From Phenylobacterium sp. (GTDB lineage Bacteria > Pseudomonadota > Alphaproteobacteria > Caulobacterales > Caulobacteraceae), in assembly GCF_019636135.1 (NCBI RefSeq), contig NZ_JAHBYD010000004.1:1-64000 (forward strand): 64,000 nucleotides of DNA, in the 5' to 3' direction. Of this stretch, positions 49,816 to 57,791 are shown in pieces. The notes beneath the pieces are model-generated. The model made no database searches and had not been told where the DNA came from. It saw only the letters and a list, made by a program, of their open reading frames with translations. Within the stretch, counting starts at the first letter, position 1, and the number at the start of each line of letters is the position of its first letter. Both the position numbers and the translations under genes were made by a program.

Positions 49816-51593
49816 CCTGCCGCGGCCGCGGTCTCCGCGACGGCGCGCTCGCGGATGAGGTTGCCGACCGCGGCGCGCAGCCGGGCGGGGGCGACGGGCT
49901 TGTGCAGCAGGCTGAAGCCCGTGGCGTGGATGGCGCGAAGCTGGTCCGCGCCGATGTCGCCGGTGATGATCAGGACAGGCGCCTCGCCGTCGCCGGCCGC
50001 GCGGATCCGGGCGATCGCGTCGGGCGCCGTCTCCCCGTTGCGCAGCCGCCAGTCGCAGACGATCAGGTCGGGCGTGCGGCGCCGGGCGGCGGCCAGCGCC
50101 GCCTCGGCCGATCCGCCGGTCACCACGTCGTAGCCCCAGGCGGTGAGCAGCCGCGCGGTGCTCTCGCGCACCAGCGCGTCGTCGTCGACCACGAACACCA
50201 CCCCGCCCGCGATCAGGGCGGGCGCCGCGTCGGCGACCGGCGGAACGGCGGCCGCCGACGCCAGGGGGACCGAGACCGCGAACATCGAGCCGCGCCCGGG
50301 CTCCGAGCTGAGCGTGACCGGGCAGTCCAGCAGGTCGCCCAGCCGCCGCGTGATCGCGAGACCCAGGCCCAGGCCGTTGGCGCGGTCGCGCTCGGGGTTG
50401 GCCAACTGGACGAACTCCTCGAACACGCGCGCCTGCTGGTCGGGCGCGATGCCGGGACCGGTGTCCCACACCTCGACGGTGAGCCGCGCGCCGCGCCGGC
50501 GGCATCCGACCAGGACGCGGCCGGACCCGGTATGGCGCACGGCGTTCGAGACGAGGTTGCGCAGCATCCGCTCCAGCAGGACCGGATCGGTCGCGACCGT
50601 CGCACCGCACGCCACGGTCCGCAGGCGGATCGGGCGGTCGCGGATCTCGGCCGCCTGCTCGGCGCAGATGCGGGCCAGCAGGGGCTGGATCGGGACGGCG
50701 CGGACCTGCGGCTGCGTGGCGCCCGCGTCGAGCTGGGAGATGTCGAGCAGGCTCTCGAAGAGGCCGTCCATCGCCTCGACGGTCTCCTGGATGCGGTCGA
50801 CGAGACCGGCGTCCTCCGCCCGCAGCCGCCCGCGCCCCAGGGCGGCGGCGAACATGCCGAGCGCGTGCATCGGCTGGCGCAGGTCGTGGCTGGCGGCGGC
50901 CAGGAAGCGGGCCTTGGCGAGGTTGGCCTGCTCGGCCAGGTCGCGCTGGCGGCGCAGGTCCTCGGCCAGGTCCAGGTTCTCGAAACGCAGGCGCAGCGCC
51001 CCGGCCAGCGTGCGGCTCTGCAACCGCCCCAGCCACGCCATGCCGATCAGGACCACCCCGCCCAGCAGCGCCACGCCCCAGTAGCGCGGGTCGTTCAGGG
51101 TCATGGCGCGCAGCATGTAGGGCACGATCGCCGGGAACAGCAGCGCGTAGTAGGCCGGGTAGTAGCTGCCCAGCGCCGCCACCGACGCGCAGGCGGCGCC
51201 CCCCGCCACCATGCACACCCACATCATCTGGTCCGCCGCGCCGCCCGCCGCGAGCCAGAGGGTCGCGAAGCCCCAGCGCACGCCGTCGGCGAACGACGCC
51301 AGGATCAGCCGGCGCGCCCAGACCCGCCAGTCCGCGTCGGCGATGCCCGCCTTCCCGCGCCAGGCCCACAGGCCGAGCTGCCAGGCGGCCACCGCCACGC
51401 TGATCGCGAACCAGGCCTCGATCTGCGGGCGGCGGTCCGGCGCGAGGTAGACCATGCCCACGCAGGTCGCGAAGGCGCCGAAGAACATGCAGAGCACGAC
51501 GACCGGGATGTGCCGGTAGAGGCCGCGGATCAGCTCGCCGCGTTCCCGGTCGCTCGGGCTTGTCTGAACCGAAGCAACTCCGAGCGTCGCCAC
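49812..51593 (-). CDS. Hybrid sensor histidine kinase with receiver domain
   Basis: A 593-residue membrane kinase. Six hydrophobic segments fill residues 28-215 (e.g. VVVLCMFFGAFATCVGMVYLA, YWGVALLGGVVLIGMAWLG). The dimerisation domain has the phospho-His in LAAASHDLRQPMHALGMF. The ATPase domain shows NLVSNAVRHTGSGRV, VWDTGPGIAP and GLGLGLAITRRLG. A receiver domain ends it, with VVFVVDDDALVRESTARLL, the acceptor Asp in LIVCDWRLRNGE and LLHKPVAPARL. It probably phosphorylates the convergent NarL-type regulator. GTG start at 51593 with GAGG upstream. Confidence 0.92.
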   Translation of the reverse strand: MATLGVASVQTSPSDRERGELIRGLYRHIPVVVLCMFFGAFATCVGMVYLAPDRRPQIEAWFAISVAVAAWQLGLWAWRGKAGIADADWRVWARRLILASFADGVRWGFATLWLAAGGAADQMMWVCMVAGGAACASVAALGSYYPAYYALLFPAIVPYMLRAMTLNDPRYWGVALLGGVVLIGMAWLGRLQSRTLAGALRLRFENLDLAEDLRRQRDLAEQANLAKARFLAAASHDLRQPMHALGMFAAALGRGRLRAEDAGLVDRIQETVEAMDGLFESLLDISQLDAGATQPQVRAVPIQPLLARICAEQAAEIRDRPIRLRTVACGATVATDPVLLERMLRNLVSNAVRHTGSGRVLVGCRRRGARLTVEVWDTGPGIAPDQQARVFEEFVQLANPERDRANGLGLGLAITRRLGDLLDCPVTLSSEPGRGSMFAVSVPLASAAAVPPVADAAPALIAGGVVFVVDDDALVRESTARLLTAWGYDVVTGGSAEAALAAARRRTPDLIVCDWRLRNGETAPDAIARIRAAGDGEAPVLIITGDIGADQLRAIHATGFSLLHKPVAPARLRAAVGNLIRERAVAETAAAAG

Positions 51594-51733
51594 CTAAGCC
51601 TCACCCTGACGTTTCCTTGGCGATCATTCAGAGGGGCGCGCCTCCGTCAATATATCGGACGAACGAATCAAGAGATCGAGGTCTTAGGACGGGTCCCGAG
51701 ACCTCGGTCCAATTCTGGATCGACTTCAGGATT

Positions 51734-51741
51734 GCTAACAT
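51734..51741 (+). promoter_or_regulatory. Possible -10 of the PEPxxWA-CTERM gene
   Basis: GCTAACAT at 51734-51741 matches the Caulobacter housekeeping -10 consensus (GCTANAWC) well, and a GGATCGACTT (51717-51726) lies at about -35. The gene starts 34 bp downstream behind GGAGACAGGTT. Confidence 0.5.
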
Positions 51742-51775
51742 CGCCATCCAGTCTGTTTGTCGATGGAGACAGGTT

Positions 51776-52564
51776 ATGAGTTTCGCGTCCGTCAGAGACC
51801 GTGCGGCGATCGCCGCGGTCGCGCTCCTCCTCGCGGCCCCCGCCACGGCGGCGACCTATACCGACACGACCTTCGACACGTCGGACTACGTGCTGACGTC
51901 GTACGCCGGCGCCGGCGTCGCCACGACCCTGACCCAGACCTCGTCCGGGAACCCCGGCACGGCCCTGCAGGGGACCTACGCGGCGAGCGGCGCGAACGCG
52001 GCCGGGGCCCTCTTCACCGCGCTGAACACCACGTTCGTCTACGACCCGACCGTGAGCGGCGCGATCACGTCGCTGTCGGCCTCGCTCGACCGCTACTTCG
52101 ACCCCTCGGTGGATGGTCTGCCGAGCAACGTCGGCAGCTATTCGCTCCGCATCCTCGCCGAGCAGGACGGCGCGCTCTACCAGAGCATCTTCGTCTTCGG
52201 GCCGTTCAACATGCCGGGCGGCGGCTGGTACACGCTGAGCCAGGCCGGCATCCTGGCCAGCGACTTCAAGCTGTTCGACCCGAACGACTTCGGGGCCGCG
52301 GGCACGCAGACGGGCCTCGACTACGCCGGCAGCGCCATCACCTTCGGGTTCGCCATGCGCGCGTCGGGGGCGGTGGACGGCAACGGCGCTCCGGTGGAGC
52401 TTGCGTCGGCCGGCGACCTGCGCGCGGACAACTTCTCGATCGGGATCGTCAGCGCCGGCGTGCCCGAGCCGTCGACCTGGGCGCTCGTGATCGGCGGCTT
52501 CGCCCTGGCGGGCGGCGCGCTGCGCCGCCGCCGCATGCAGCCGATCCTCCGCCACGGGTCGTAG
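51776..52564 (+). CDS. PEPxxWA-CTERM sorting-domain protein
   Basis: A 262-residue secreted protein. The signal peptide runs to about ...APATAATY. The body is beta-rich with many Thr, Ser, Asp and Gly residues (SLRILAEQDGALYQSIFVFG) and has no recognised domain. The C-terminus is a complete sorting signal: VPEPSTWALVIGGFALAGGA followed by the basic cluster LRRRRMQ. Proteins with this tail are processed by an exosortase/archaeosortase-type enzyme and are linked with exopolysaccharide and biofilm matrix. The exosortase gene is not in the window. ATG at 51776 preceded by GGAGACAGGTT. Confidence 0.9.
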   Translation: MSFASVRDRAAIAAVALLLAAPATAATYTDTTFDTSDYVLTSYAGAGVATTLTQTSSGNPGTALQGTYAASGANAAGALFTALNTTFVYDPTVSGAITSLSASLDRYFDPSVDGLPSNVGSYSLRILAEQDGALYQSIFVFGPFNMPGGGWYTLSQAGILASDFKLFDPNDFGAAGTQTGLDYAGSAITFGFAMRASGAVDGNGAPVELASAGDLRADNFSIGIVSAGVPEPSTWALVIGGFALAGGALRRRRMQPILRHGS

Positions 52565-52581
52565 GCGGGGGCGCCGGTCCA

Positions 52582-53271
52582 TCAGGGCGGCAGGTTGTCG
52601 AGGACGGCGCGGGTCAGCCTGCCGTAGTGGCCATCGAAGTGGTGGCCGCCGGCCAGGGCGACGCGACGGATCAGGTCGGGCGGCAGGTCCGGGCAGGCCG
52701 AGGCCCGCTCGCCGGTCCCGTAGACGCACAGCAGCGGCCAGCCCCTCAGCGCCGCCACCGCGGGCTCGGTCGCGAACGCCTCCGGCGAAAGCCGGCCCAG
52801 CCAGCTCGTCGGACGGAACGACAGGTCGCCGCGCGGCCCCAGGCCGACCAGCGCCACCAGCCGCACCCGCTCGCGCAGGTCGGGCGGCAGGTGCGGAACG
52901 ATGGCGGGCAGGGCGTCGGCGCCGAACGAATAGCCGATCAGCACCACGCGGTCGCGGTTCCAGGCCCCCATCTGCCGCCGCAGGGTCTCCGCCAGGTCCG
53001 AGGCGGCGCGCTCGGGCGTCCGCGCGGTCCAGAAGTAGAGCGGCGAGTTGTAGCCGACGACCGGCACGCCGCGCCGCGCCAAGCCCTGCGCCAGCCGCGC
53101 GTCCAGCGGCCCCCAGCCGCCGTCGCCGGAGTAGATCACCGCCAGCGTGTCGCCGGGCGCGACCACGGCCTCCCGCGCGTCACCGACGCGCGCCCGCCAC
53201 GACGGGCCGGCGACCGCGCACGTCGTGGCGGTCAGGGCCAGGGCGAGGGCGGTGAGGAGGGCTTTGCGCAT
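52582..53271 (-). CDS. AcvB/VirJ-like periplasmic serine hydrolase
   Basis: A 229-residue protein with a signal peptide (MRKALLTALALALTATTCAVA). It matches the VirJ domain: LAVIYSGDGGWGPLDARLAQ, VPVVGYNSPLYFWTARTPER, the nucleophile Ser in VVLIGYSFGADALPAIV, and GHHFDGHYGRL with the likely His. In Agrobacterium AcvB hydrolyses lysyl-phosphatidylglycerol and sits beside lpiA, its synthase. No lpiA is seen here. The ATG lies at 53271. A convergent PEPxxWA-CTERM gene ends 17 bp away. Confidence 0.88.
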   Translation of the reverse strand: MRKALLTALALALTATTCAVAGPSWRARVGDAREAVVAPGDTLAVIYSGDGGWGPLDARLAQGLARRGVPVVGYNSPLYFWTARTPERAASDLAETLRRQMGAWNRDRVVLIGYSFGADALPAIVPHLPPDLRERVRLVALVGLGPRGDLSFRPTSWLGRLSPEAFATEPAVAALRGWPLLCVYGTGERASACPDLPPDLIRRVALAGGHHFDGHYGRLTRAVLDNLPP

Positions 53272-53307
53272 CCCTCCCCATACCGGCGGCGTCCGTCACC
53301 CGCCTAG

Positions 53308-53534
53308 AGACTGTTAGGAACTGAGGTCTTTCAGACGGCACTCACGAGCCGGAATAAGAGATTGAAACTCTGGATAAACATCTCCCACAGCTTCCCCTCC
53401 CCCTTGCGGGGAGGGGCCAGGGGTGGGGGTGCTCGCCTTGGAGCGCTGCGCCGACACCCCCACTCCCAAACCCTCTCCCCGCAAGGGGGAGAGGGCTTTG
53501 CTGCCTCTCGCCGACCAGCCTCAGTCCCTAACAG
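53308..53534. repeat. Possible MITE-like element with 16-bp terminal inverted repeats
   Basis: CTGTTAGGAACTGAGG (53308-53323) and CCTCAGTCCCTAACAG (53519-53534) are inverted repeats differing at one base. Between them lies a unique 60-bp piece and a family E hairpin with arms around 53396-53430 (CTCCCCCTTGCGGGGAGGGG) and 53466-53508 (complement). There is no transposase and no obvious target duplication. It may be a decayed insertion element or just nested palindromes. Confidence 0.5.
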
Positions 53535-53536
53535 CT

Positions 53537-53580
53537 TCTTGAGCCTTCGACGGTTCACTTGAACCGTCGAAGGCTCAAGA
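53537..53580. repeat. 44-bp perfect palindrome
   Basis: Two perfect 21-base arms (TCTTGAGCCTTCGACGGTTC plus A, and complement) are separated by only two bases (53558-53559). Next to it a further inverted repeat AGACCATTCGGC (53596-53607) pairs with GCCGAATGGTCT (53633-53644). They lie in the gap between the AcvB-like and FAH genes. Function unknown; could be a terminator, a cruciform or a recombinase site. Confidence 0.75.
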
Positions 53581-53784
53581 CCTTTGCTTGAGAACAGACC
53601 ATTCGGCTTCCCGACCTCGGACCTACCTAAGCGCCGAATGGTCTAGCCGGCATCCGACAGATTTTTGAGACGCGACGGGAGCGCGCCCGACGCCGCGCTG
53701 GCCGAGCGCACCGAGACCTTCCCCCGCGGAGGTTTCCGTAGGGTGGGGTTCACTTCGCGGGGCCATGGGCCTAAACGGCGCGCC

Positions 53785-54465
53785 ATGGCCGAGTTCGCGA
53801 TTGCGCCGCCGCCCGTCCCCGTCGTGCCCGTCGAGGGCGAAGCGGGAGGATTTCCGGTCCGCCGGATCCTCTGCGTGGGGCGCAACTATGCCGCCCACGC
53901 CCGCGAGATGGGGGCCGACAGCCGCGAGCCGCCCTTCTTCTTCACCAAGCCTGCCGACGCGATCGTGACGCCGGGGCGCGACCCGGCCTATCCGCCGCGG
54001 ACGAAGAACCTGCACCACGAGATCGAGCTCGTGGTGGCCATCGGCGCCGCCGGCCGCGACGTGAGCCCCGGCGACGCGCTCGCCCTCGTCTTCGGCTACG
54101 CCGTCGGCGTCGACCTTACCCGCCGCGACCTGCAGAACGCAGCCAAGGACAAGGGCCATCCCTGGGACGCCGGCAAGGCGTTCGACGATTCCGCGCCGAT
54201 CTCCGCGATCCGCCGCGGGAACCAACCGCCCGCCGGCCGCATCTGGATCTCGGTGAACGGGACCGTGAGACAGGAGGGCCAGGTCGCCGACATGATCTGG
54301 AACGTCGCCGAGATCGTCGCGGAGGCCTCGAAGCTGTGGACCCTCGCGCCCGGCGACCTGATCTACACCGGCACGCCTGAGGGCGTTGGCCCGCTCGTCC
54401 CCGGCGATGTGGTCGAGGGCGAGGTCGAGGGCGTCGGCCGGATCGGCTTCACGGTGGCCCCATGA
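53785..54465 (+). CDS. FAH-family hydrolase, probably fumarylpyruvate hydrolase
   Basis: A 226-residue fumarylacetoacetate-hydrolase-family enzyme. Recognisable parts are ILCVGRNYAAHAREMG, PPFFFTKPADAIVTPG, the metal-binding HHEIELVVAIG (two Glu) and GYAVGVDLTRRDLQ (Asp), and LIYTGTPEGVGPL. Its length matches fumarylpyruvate hydrolases of the gentisate pathway rather than the 420-residue tyrosine-pathway enzyme. The overlapping zeta-class GST gene downstream (isomerase) supports this pairing. The ATG at 53785 is where homology begins. No gentisate dioxygenase is in the window. Confidence 0.88.
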   Translation: MAEFAIAPPPVPVVPVEGEAGGFPVRRILCVGRNYAAHAREMGADSREPPFFFTKPADAIVTPGRDPAYPPRTKNLHHEIELVVAIGAAGRDVSPGDALALVFGYAVGVDLTRRDLQNAAKDKGHPWDAGKAFDDSAPISAIRRGNQPPAGRIWISVNGTVRQEGQVADMIWNVAEIVAEASKLWTLAPGDLIYTGTPEGVGPLVPGDVVEGEVEGVGRIGFTVAP

Positions 54466-55109
54466 CCTGGACCCTCTACTCCGGCTGGCGCGCCGGCGCG
54501 GCCTACCGTGTGCGCATCGGCCTCAAGCTCAAGGGCTGCGCCTACGACTACGCCGCGCTCGACCTGGTCGCCGGCGACCAGCGCCAGGCCGCCTATCGCG
54601 CGGTCAATCCGCAGGGTCTCGTCCCGGCGCTCGACCTCGGCGACGGCACGATCCTGGCCCAGAGCCTCGCCATCCTGGAGTGGCTGGAAGAGACGGTCCC
54701 CGAGCCGCCCCTGCTGCCGAGGACGCCGCTTGAGCGCGCCATGGTCCGTCGCATCGCCGGTATCATCGCCTGCGACATCCATCCCGCGAACAACACCCGG
54801 ATCGGCGCGAAGCTGCGGAAGCTCGGCGTGCCCGACGACGTGATCGCGACCGATTGGATCCAGGGCTGGATCCGCGACGGCTTCGATGCGCTGGAGCCGC
54901 TGATCGCCCGGTACGCCGGCCGCTTCGCCTTCGGCGACCAGCCCACCATCGCCGACTGCTGCCTGATCCCGCAGGTCTATTCGGCGCACCGCTTCGGTCT
55001 GGACGTCACGCCCTATCCGGCCATCGTCGGCGTCGCCGAGCGCGCCAACCAGCACCCGGCCTTCATCGCCGCCCATCCGAACCAGCAACCCGACGCGGTC
55101 CCCGCCTGA
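54462..55109 (+). CDS. maiA: Maleylacetoacetate/maleylpyruvate isomerase (zeta-GST) with altered active site
   Basis: A 215-residue zeta-class glutathione transferase. N-terminal thioredoxin domain to about residue 80 (VNPQGLVPALDLGDGTILAQSLAILEWLEE), then the all-helical domain (ACDIHPANNTRI, FGDQPTIADCCLIPQVYSA). The family active-site motif RSSAAYRVR (bacteria) or SSCSWRVR (human) reads RAGAAYRVR here, so both serines (residues 11-12) are Ala-Gly. Start overlaps the FAH stop (ATGA). It would isomerise maleylpyruvate or maleylacetoacetate to the fumaryl form, if active. The symbol follows the family, with that reservation. Confidence 0.85.
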   Translation: MTWTLYSGWRAGAAYRVRIGLKLKGCAYDYAALDLVAGDQRQAAYRAVNPQGLVPALDLGDGTILAQSLAILEWLEETVPEPPLLPRTPLERAMVRRIAGIIACDIHPANNTRIGAKLRKLGVPDDVIATDWIQGWIRDGFDALEPLIARYAGRFAFGDQPTIADCCLIPQVYSAHRFGLDVTPYPAIVGVAERANQHPAFIAAHPNQQPDAVPA

Positions 55110-55735
55110 TGCCGAAGACGCTCGAAGACCTGAAGGTCCGCAACAAGGCCTGGGCGGCCGGCAAGGTCGCCGCCGACCCCGGCTTCTTCAAGCGCCTGGA
55201 GGGCCAGCAGGCGCCGGAGTACCTGTGGATCGGCTGCTCCGACAGCCGCGTGCCGGCCAACGAGATCGTGGGCCTCGATCCGGGCGAGCTCTTCGTCCAC
55301 CGCAATGTCGCCAACCTCGCCCCGCCGCAGGACGCCAACTACCTGTCGGTGCTCCAGTTCGCGGTCGAGGTGCTGAAGGTGAAGCACATCCTGGTGGTGG
55401 GCCACTACGGCTGCGGCGGCGTGGCCGCGGCGGTCGACGGCCAGCGGCGCGGCATGGTCGACCACTGGCTGCACCCGATCCGCGAGGTGCATCACGAGCA
55501 CCGCCACGAGATCGAGGCGCTGCCCGGCGAGCGCGAGAAGTGGGACCGCCTGGTCGAGCTGAACGTCATCCGCCAGGTGAGGAACGTCGCCTCCGACGTC
55601 TTCGTCATGGAGGCCTGGAAGCGTGGCCAGCCGCTCTGCGTCCACGGCTGGGTCTACACCCTGGGCACCGGCATCGTCACCGACCTCGGCGTCACCGTCG
55701 CCGGCCCCGAAGACCTCGACGAGTACATCGGCTAG
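55109..55735 (+). CDS. Beta-class carbonic anhydrase
   Basis: A 208-residue zinc enzyme interconverting CO2 and bicarbonate. Zinc ligands are in YLWIGCSDSRVPANEIVGL (CxDxR) and LVVGHYGCGGVAAAV (HxxC); further typical is VHRNVANLAPP. Its start shares one base with the maiA stop (TGATG), so FAH, maiA and this gene are translated as a coupled set, an unusual partnership. Cytoplasmic. A family B repeat starts six bases after the stop. Confidence 0.96.
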   Translation: MPKTLEDLKVRNKAWAAGKVAADPGFFKRLEGQQAPEYLWIGCSDSRVPANEIVGLDPGELFVHRNVANLAPPQDANYLSVLQFAVEVLKVKHILVVGHYGCGGVAAAVDGQRRGMVDHWLHPIREVHHEHRHEIEALPGEREKWDRLVELNVIRQVRNVASDVFVMEAWKRGQPLCVHGWVYTLGTGIVTDLGVTVAGPEDLDEYIG

Positions 55736-55741
55736 GCGGGT

Positions 55742-55860
55742 TGGTTGGTGGTGTGACTGCGGCGCTACGGCAGACGGCGCCTCTCACGGCCGGCCGGTAA
55801 AGTCCTGCGCACACCACCATCCCCGGCCCTTCCTCCGTCGAGGAGGAAGGGAGATCCTCT
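55742..55860. repeat. Family B inverted repeat
   Basis: GTTGGTGGTGTGACTGCGGC ... GCGCACACCACC gives the outer stem, then CCTTCCTCCGTCGAGGAGGAAGG a second hairpin. A close copy lies at about 3835-3980. The two differ mainly in the loop. Located at the 3' side of the carbonic anhydrase gene. Confidence 0.75.
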
Positions 55861-55968
55861 GAGCTGGAGGCGGGTTGGTCCTGGATCGTCCAAAGCGGAA
55901 TCCAGACTCCGCTTCACAGGGGCGGGGGCGGCGCGTACGGTGCCGCCGAACACCAAACGGAGGGGACG

Positions 55969-56763
55969 ATGTCTGACCTGGTGCAAGTGACGGACGCCGG
56001 CCATGTGCGGACGATCCGGCTGAACAGCCCGCGCAACAAGAACGCGCTGTCGACCGAGCTGGCCTGGGGCGTGATCGGCGCCATCGACGCGGCGGCGACG
56101 GACGACAACGTCTGGGTGGTGGCGCTGACCGGCACGGGCGACGCCTTCTCGGCCGGGCTGGACCTGACCAATCCGCCGCAGTTCTCGCCGAAGTCGGCGA
56201 TGGACCGGCAGCTCGACGACATCGGCTGGGTCGGCAACTTCCTGCTGGCCATGCGCAAGCGTTGCGACAAGCCGGTGGTGGGCGGGATCAACGGCGTGGC
56301 GGTGGGCGCAGGCCTGGGCCTGGCCATGTCGACCGACGTGCGGCTGATCGCGTCCAGCGCGCGGCTGATGGCGGGCTACACGCGGATCGGCGGGTCGCCC
56401 GACGCGGGGCTGACCATCACGCTGCCGCAGACCATGGGCTACGAGAAGGCGCTGCGGTTCATGATGGAGAACCGCACCGTCACCGGCGCCGAGGCGCTGG
56501 ACTGGGGCATGGCCGGCGAGGTCGTGGACGACGACAGGTTCGAGGCGCGGCTGGCGGAATATTGCGAGAGCCTGTGCGCCTGGTCGCCGATCACGCTGCG
56601 GCTGCTGAAGCGCGGGCTGCTGAAGGCGATGGAGAGCCACGACATGGAGGCCCAGCTCCGCTACGAGGTCGGCAACATCCGCATCGCCTTCTCGAGCGAG
56701 GACGCCAAGGAGGCCCGCCAGGCCTTCTTCGAGAAGCGCAAGCCGGTGTTCGTGGGGAAGTAG
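55969..56763 (+). CDS. Enoyl-CoA hydratase/isomerase (crotonase) family protein
   Basis: A 264-residue crotonase-fold protein. The oxyanion-hole loops are GTGDAFSAGLDLTN and GINGVAVGAGLGLAMSTDVRL. At the first catalytic Glu site of hydratases the sequence reads MAGYTRIGGSPDAG, which has no Glu but an Asp in PDAG, more like isomerases or dehalogenase-type members. So the reaction on acyl-CoA is not certain. The ATG at 55969 is preceded by GGAGGGGACG. The GrdB-like gene follows 34 bp later. Confidence 0.9.
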   Translation: MSDLVQVTDAGHVRTIRLNSPRNKNALSTELAWGVIGAIDAAATDDNVWVVALTGTGDAFSAGLDLTNPPQFSPKSAMDRQLDDIGWVGNFLLAMRKRCDKPVVGGINGVAVGAGLGLAMSTDVRLIASSARLMAGYTRIGGSPDAGLTITLPQTMGYEKALRFMMENRTVTGAEALDWGMAGEVVDDDRFEARLAEYCESLCAWSPITLRLLKRGLLKAMESHDMEAQLRYEVGNIRIAFSSEDAKEARQAFFEKRKPVFVGK

Positions 56764-56797
56764 GCGGCGCGCCGGCGCCGCTGCGAGCGGGGGCAGG

Positions 56798-57685
56798 ATG
56801 CGAGCGATGATGGACGATCCGCCCATCGACTACATCGCGCGGACCCACGCCTGGTACGGCGCGCTGGGGTATCCGCCGTATCGGTATGCGCAGTTCGAGG
56901 AGGTTCCGTTCGCCCCGCTGGGGCGGCCGCTGGCGCGGGCGACGGTGGCGCTGCTGACGACGGCGGCGCCTTATCGGCCGGAACTGGGGCCGCAGGGGGC
57001 GGACGCGCCCTACAACGCCGCGGCGAAGTTCTACGCGGTCTATTCCGGTGACGCGGCGGGCGAGCACGACCTGCGGGTCAGCCATGTGGCGGTGGACCGG
57101 GCGCACCTGTCCGACGACCAGAACTGCTGGTTCCCGTTGCCGGCGTTGCGGCGCGCCGCGGCGGCCGGGCGGATCGGGGCGGTGGCGGCGCGGTTCCACG
57201 GCGCGCCCACCAACCGCAGCCAGCGGACGACGATCGAGGTCGACGCGCCCGAAGCGGTGCGGCGGGTGCGCGAGGACGGGGCGGACGCGGCGGTGCTGGT
57301 GGCCAACTGCCCCGTCTGCCACCAGTCCATGAGCCTGATCGCGCGGGCGCTGGAGGCGGCGGGGATCGCCACCGTGGTGATGGGCGCGGCGAAGGACATC
57401 GTCGAGCGCTGCGGCGCGCCGCGGTTCCTGTTCAGCGACGTGCCGTTGGGCAATGCGGCCGGGCTGCCGGGCGACGTGGCCTCGCAGGACGCGACGCTGG
57501 CGGCGGCGCTCTCGCTGCTGGAGACGGCGACGGGCCCGCGGACGACGGCGGTGAACGCGATCGGCTGGCCCACGCCCGGCTGGAAGCGGGACTACCTGGG
57601 CCTGGAGGGCCTGACGGCGGACGACCTCGCCCGCGCCCGCGAGGCGCACAAGGCCGGGCTGGCGGTGGCGGCGAAGCTGCGCTGA
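56798..57685 (+). CDS. GrdB-like (glycine/sarcosine/betaine reductase B family) protein with Cys motif
   Basis: A 295-residue protein resembling the selenoprotein B subunit family of glycine/betaine reductase. Characteristic are HAWYGALGYPPYRYAQF at the N-terminus, RFHGAPTNRSQRTT, VREDGADAAVLVANCPVCHQ (the CPVC at residues 171-174 stands where GrdB has a Sec-containing motif) and GRFLFSDVPLGNAAG-like APRFLFSDVPLGNAAGLPGD. No in-frame TGA is needed, so it is a Cys form. The function of such homologues in aerobes is unknown. Its codons end in G far more than those of neighbours, hinting at separate origin. Confidence 0.75.
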   Translation: MRAMMDDPPIDYIARTHAWYGALGYPPYRYAQFEEVPFAPLGRPLARATVALLTTAAPYRPELGPQGADAPYNAAAKFYAVYSGDAAGEHDLRVSHVAVDRAHLSDDQNCWFPLPALRRAAAAGRIGAVAARFHGAPTNRSQRTTIEVDAPEAVRRVREDGADAAVLVANCPVCHQSMSLIARALEAAGIATVVMGAAKDIVERCGAPRFLFSDVPLGNAAGLPGDVASQDATLAAALSLLETATGPRTTAVNAIGWPTPGWKRDYLGLEGLTADDLARAREAHKAGLAVAAKLR

Positions 57686-57791
57686 GCGGCGCTCTCTCGC
57701 GAATGCGAGTCAGTTGCAACTGCCTGCGAAGGTTGCTAGCCAGCCCGGACGAACGCGCCGCGCGGCCGCGGCCGGCTGGAACGGGTGGATC

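Noticed and set aside
57300..57340. Selenocysteine codon in the GrdB-like gene
   Set aside because: The motif is encoded by ordinary Cys codons (TGC), and no in-frame TGA occurs before the true stop.
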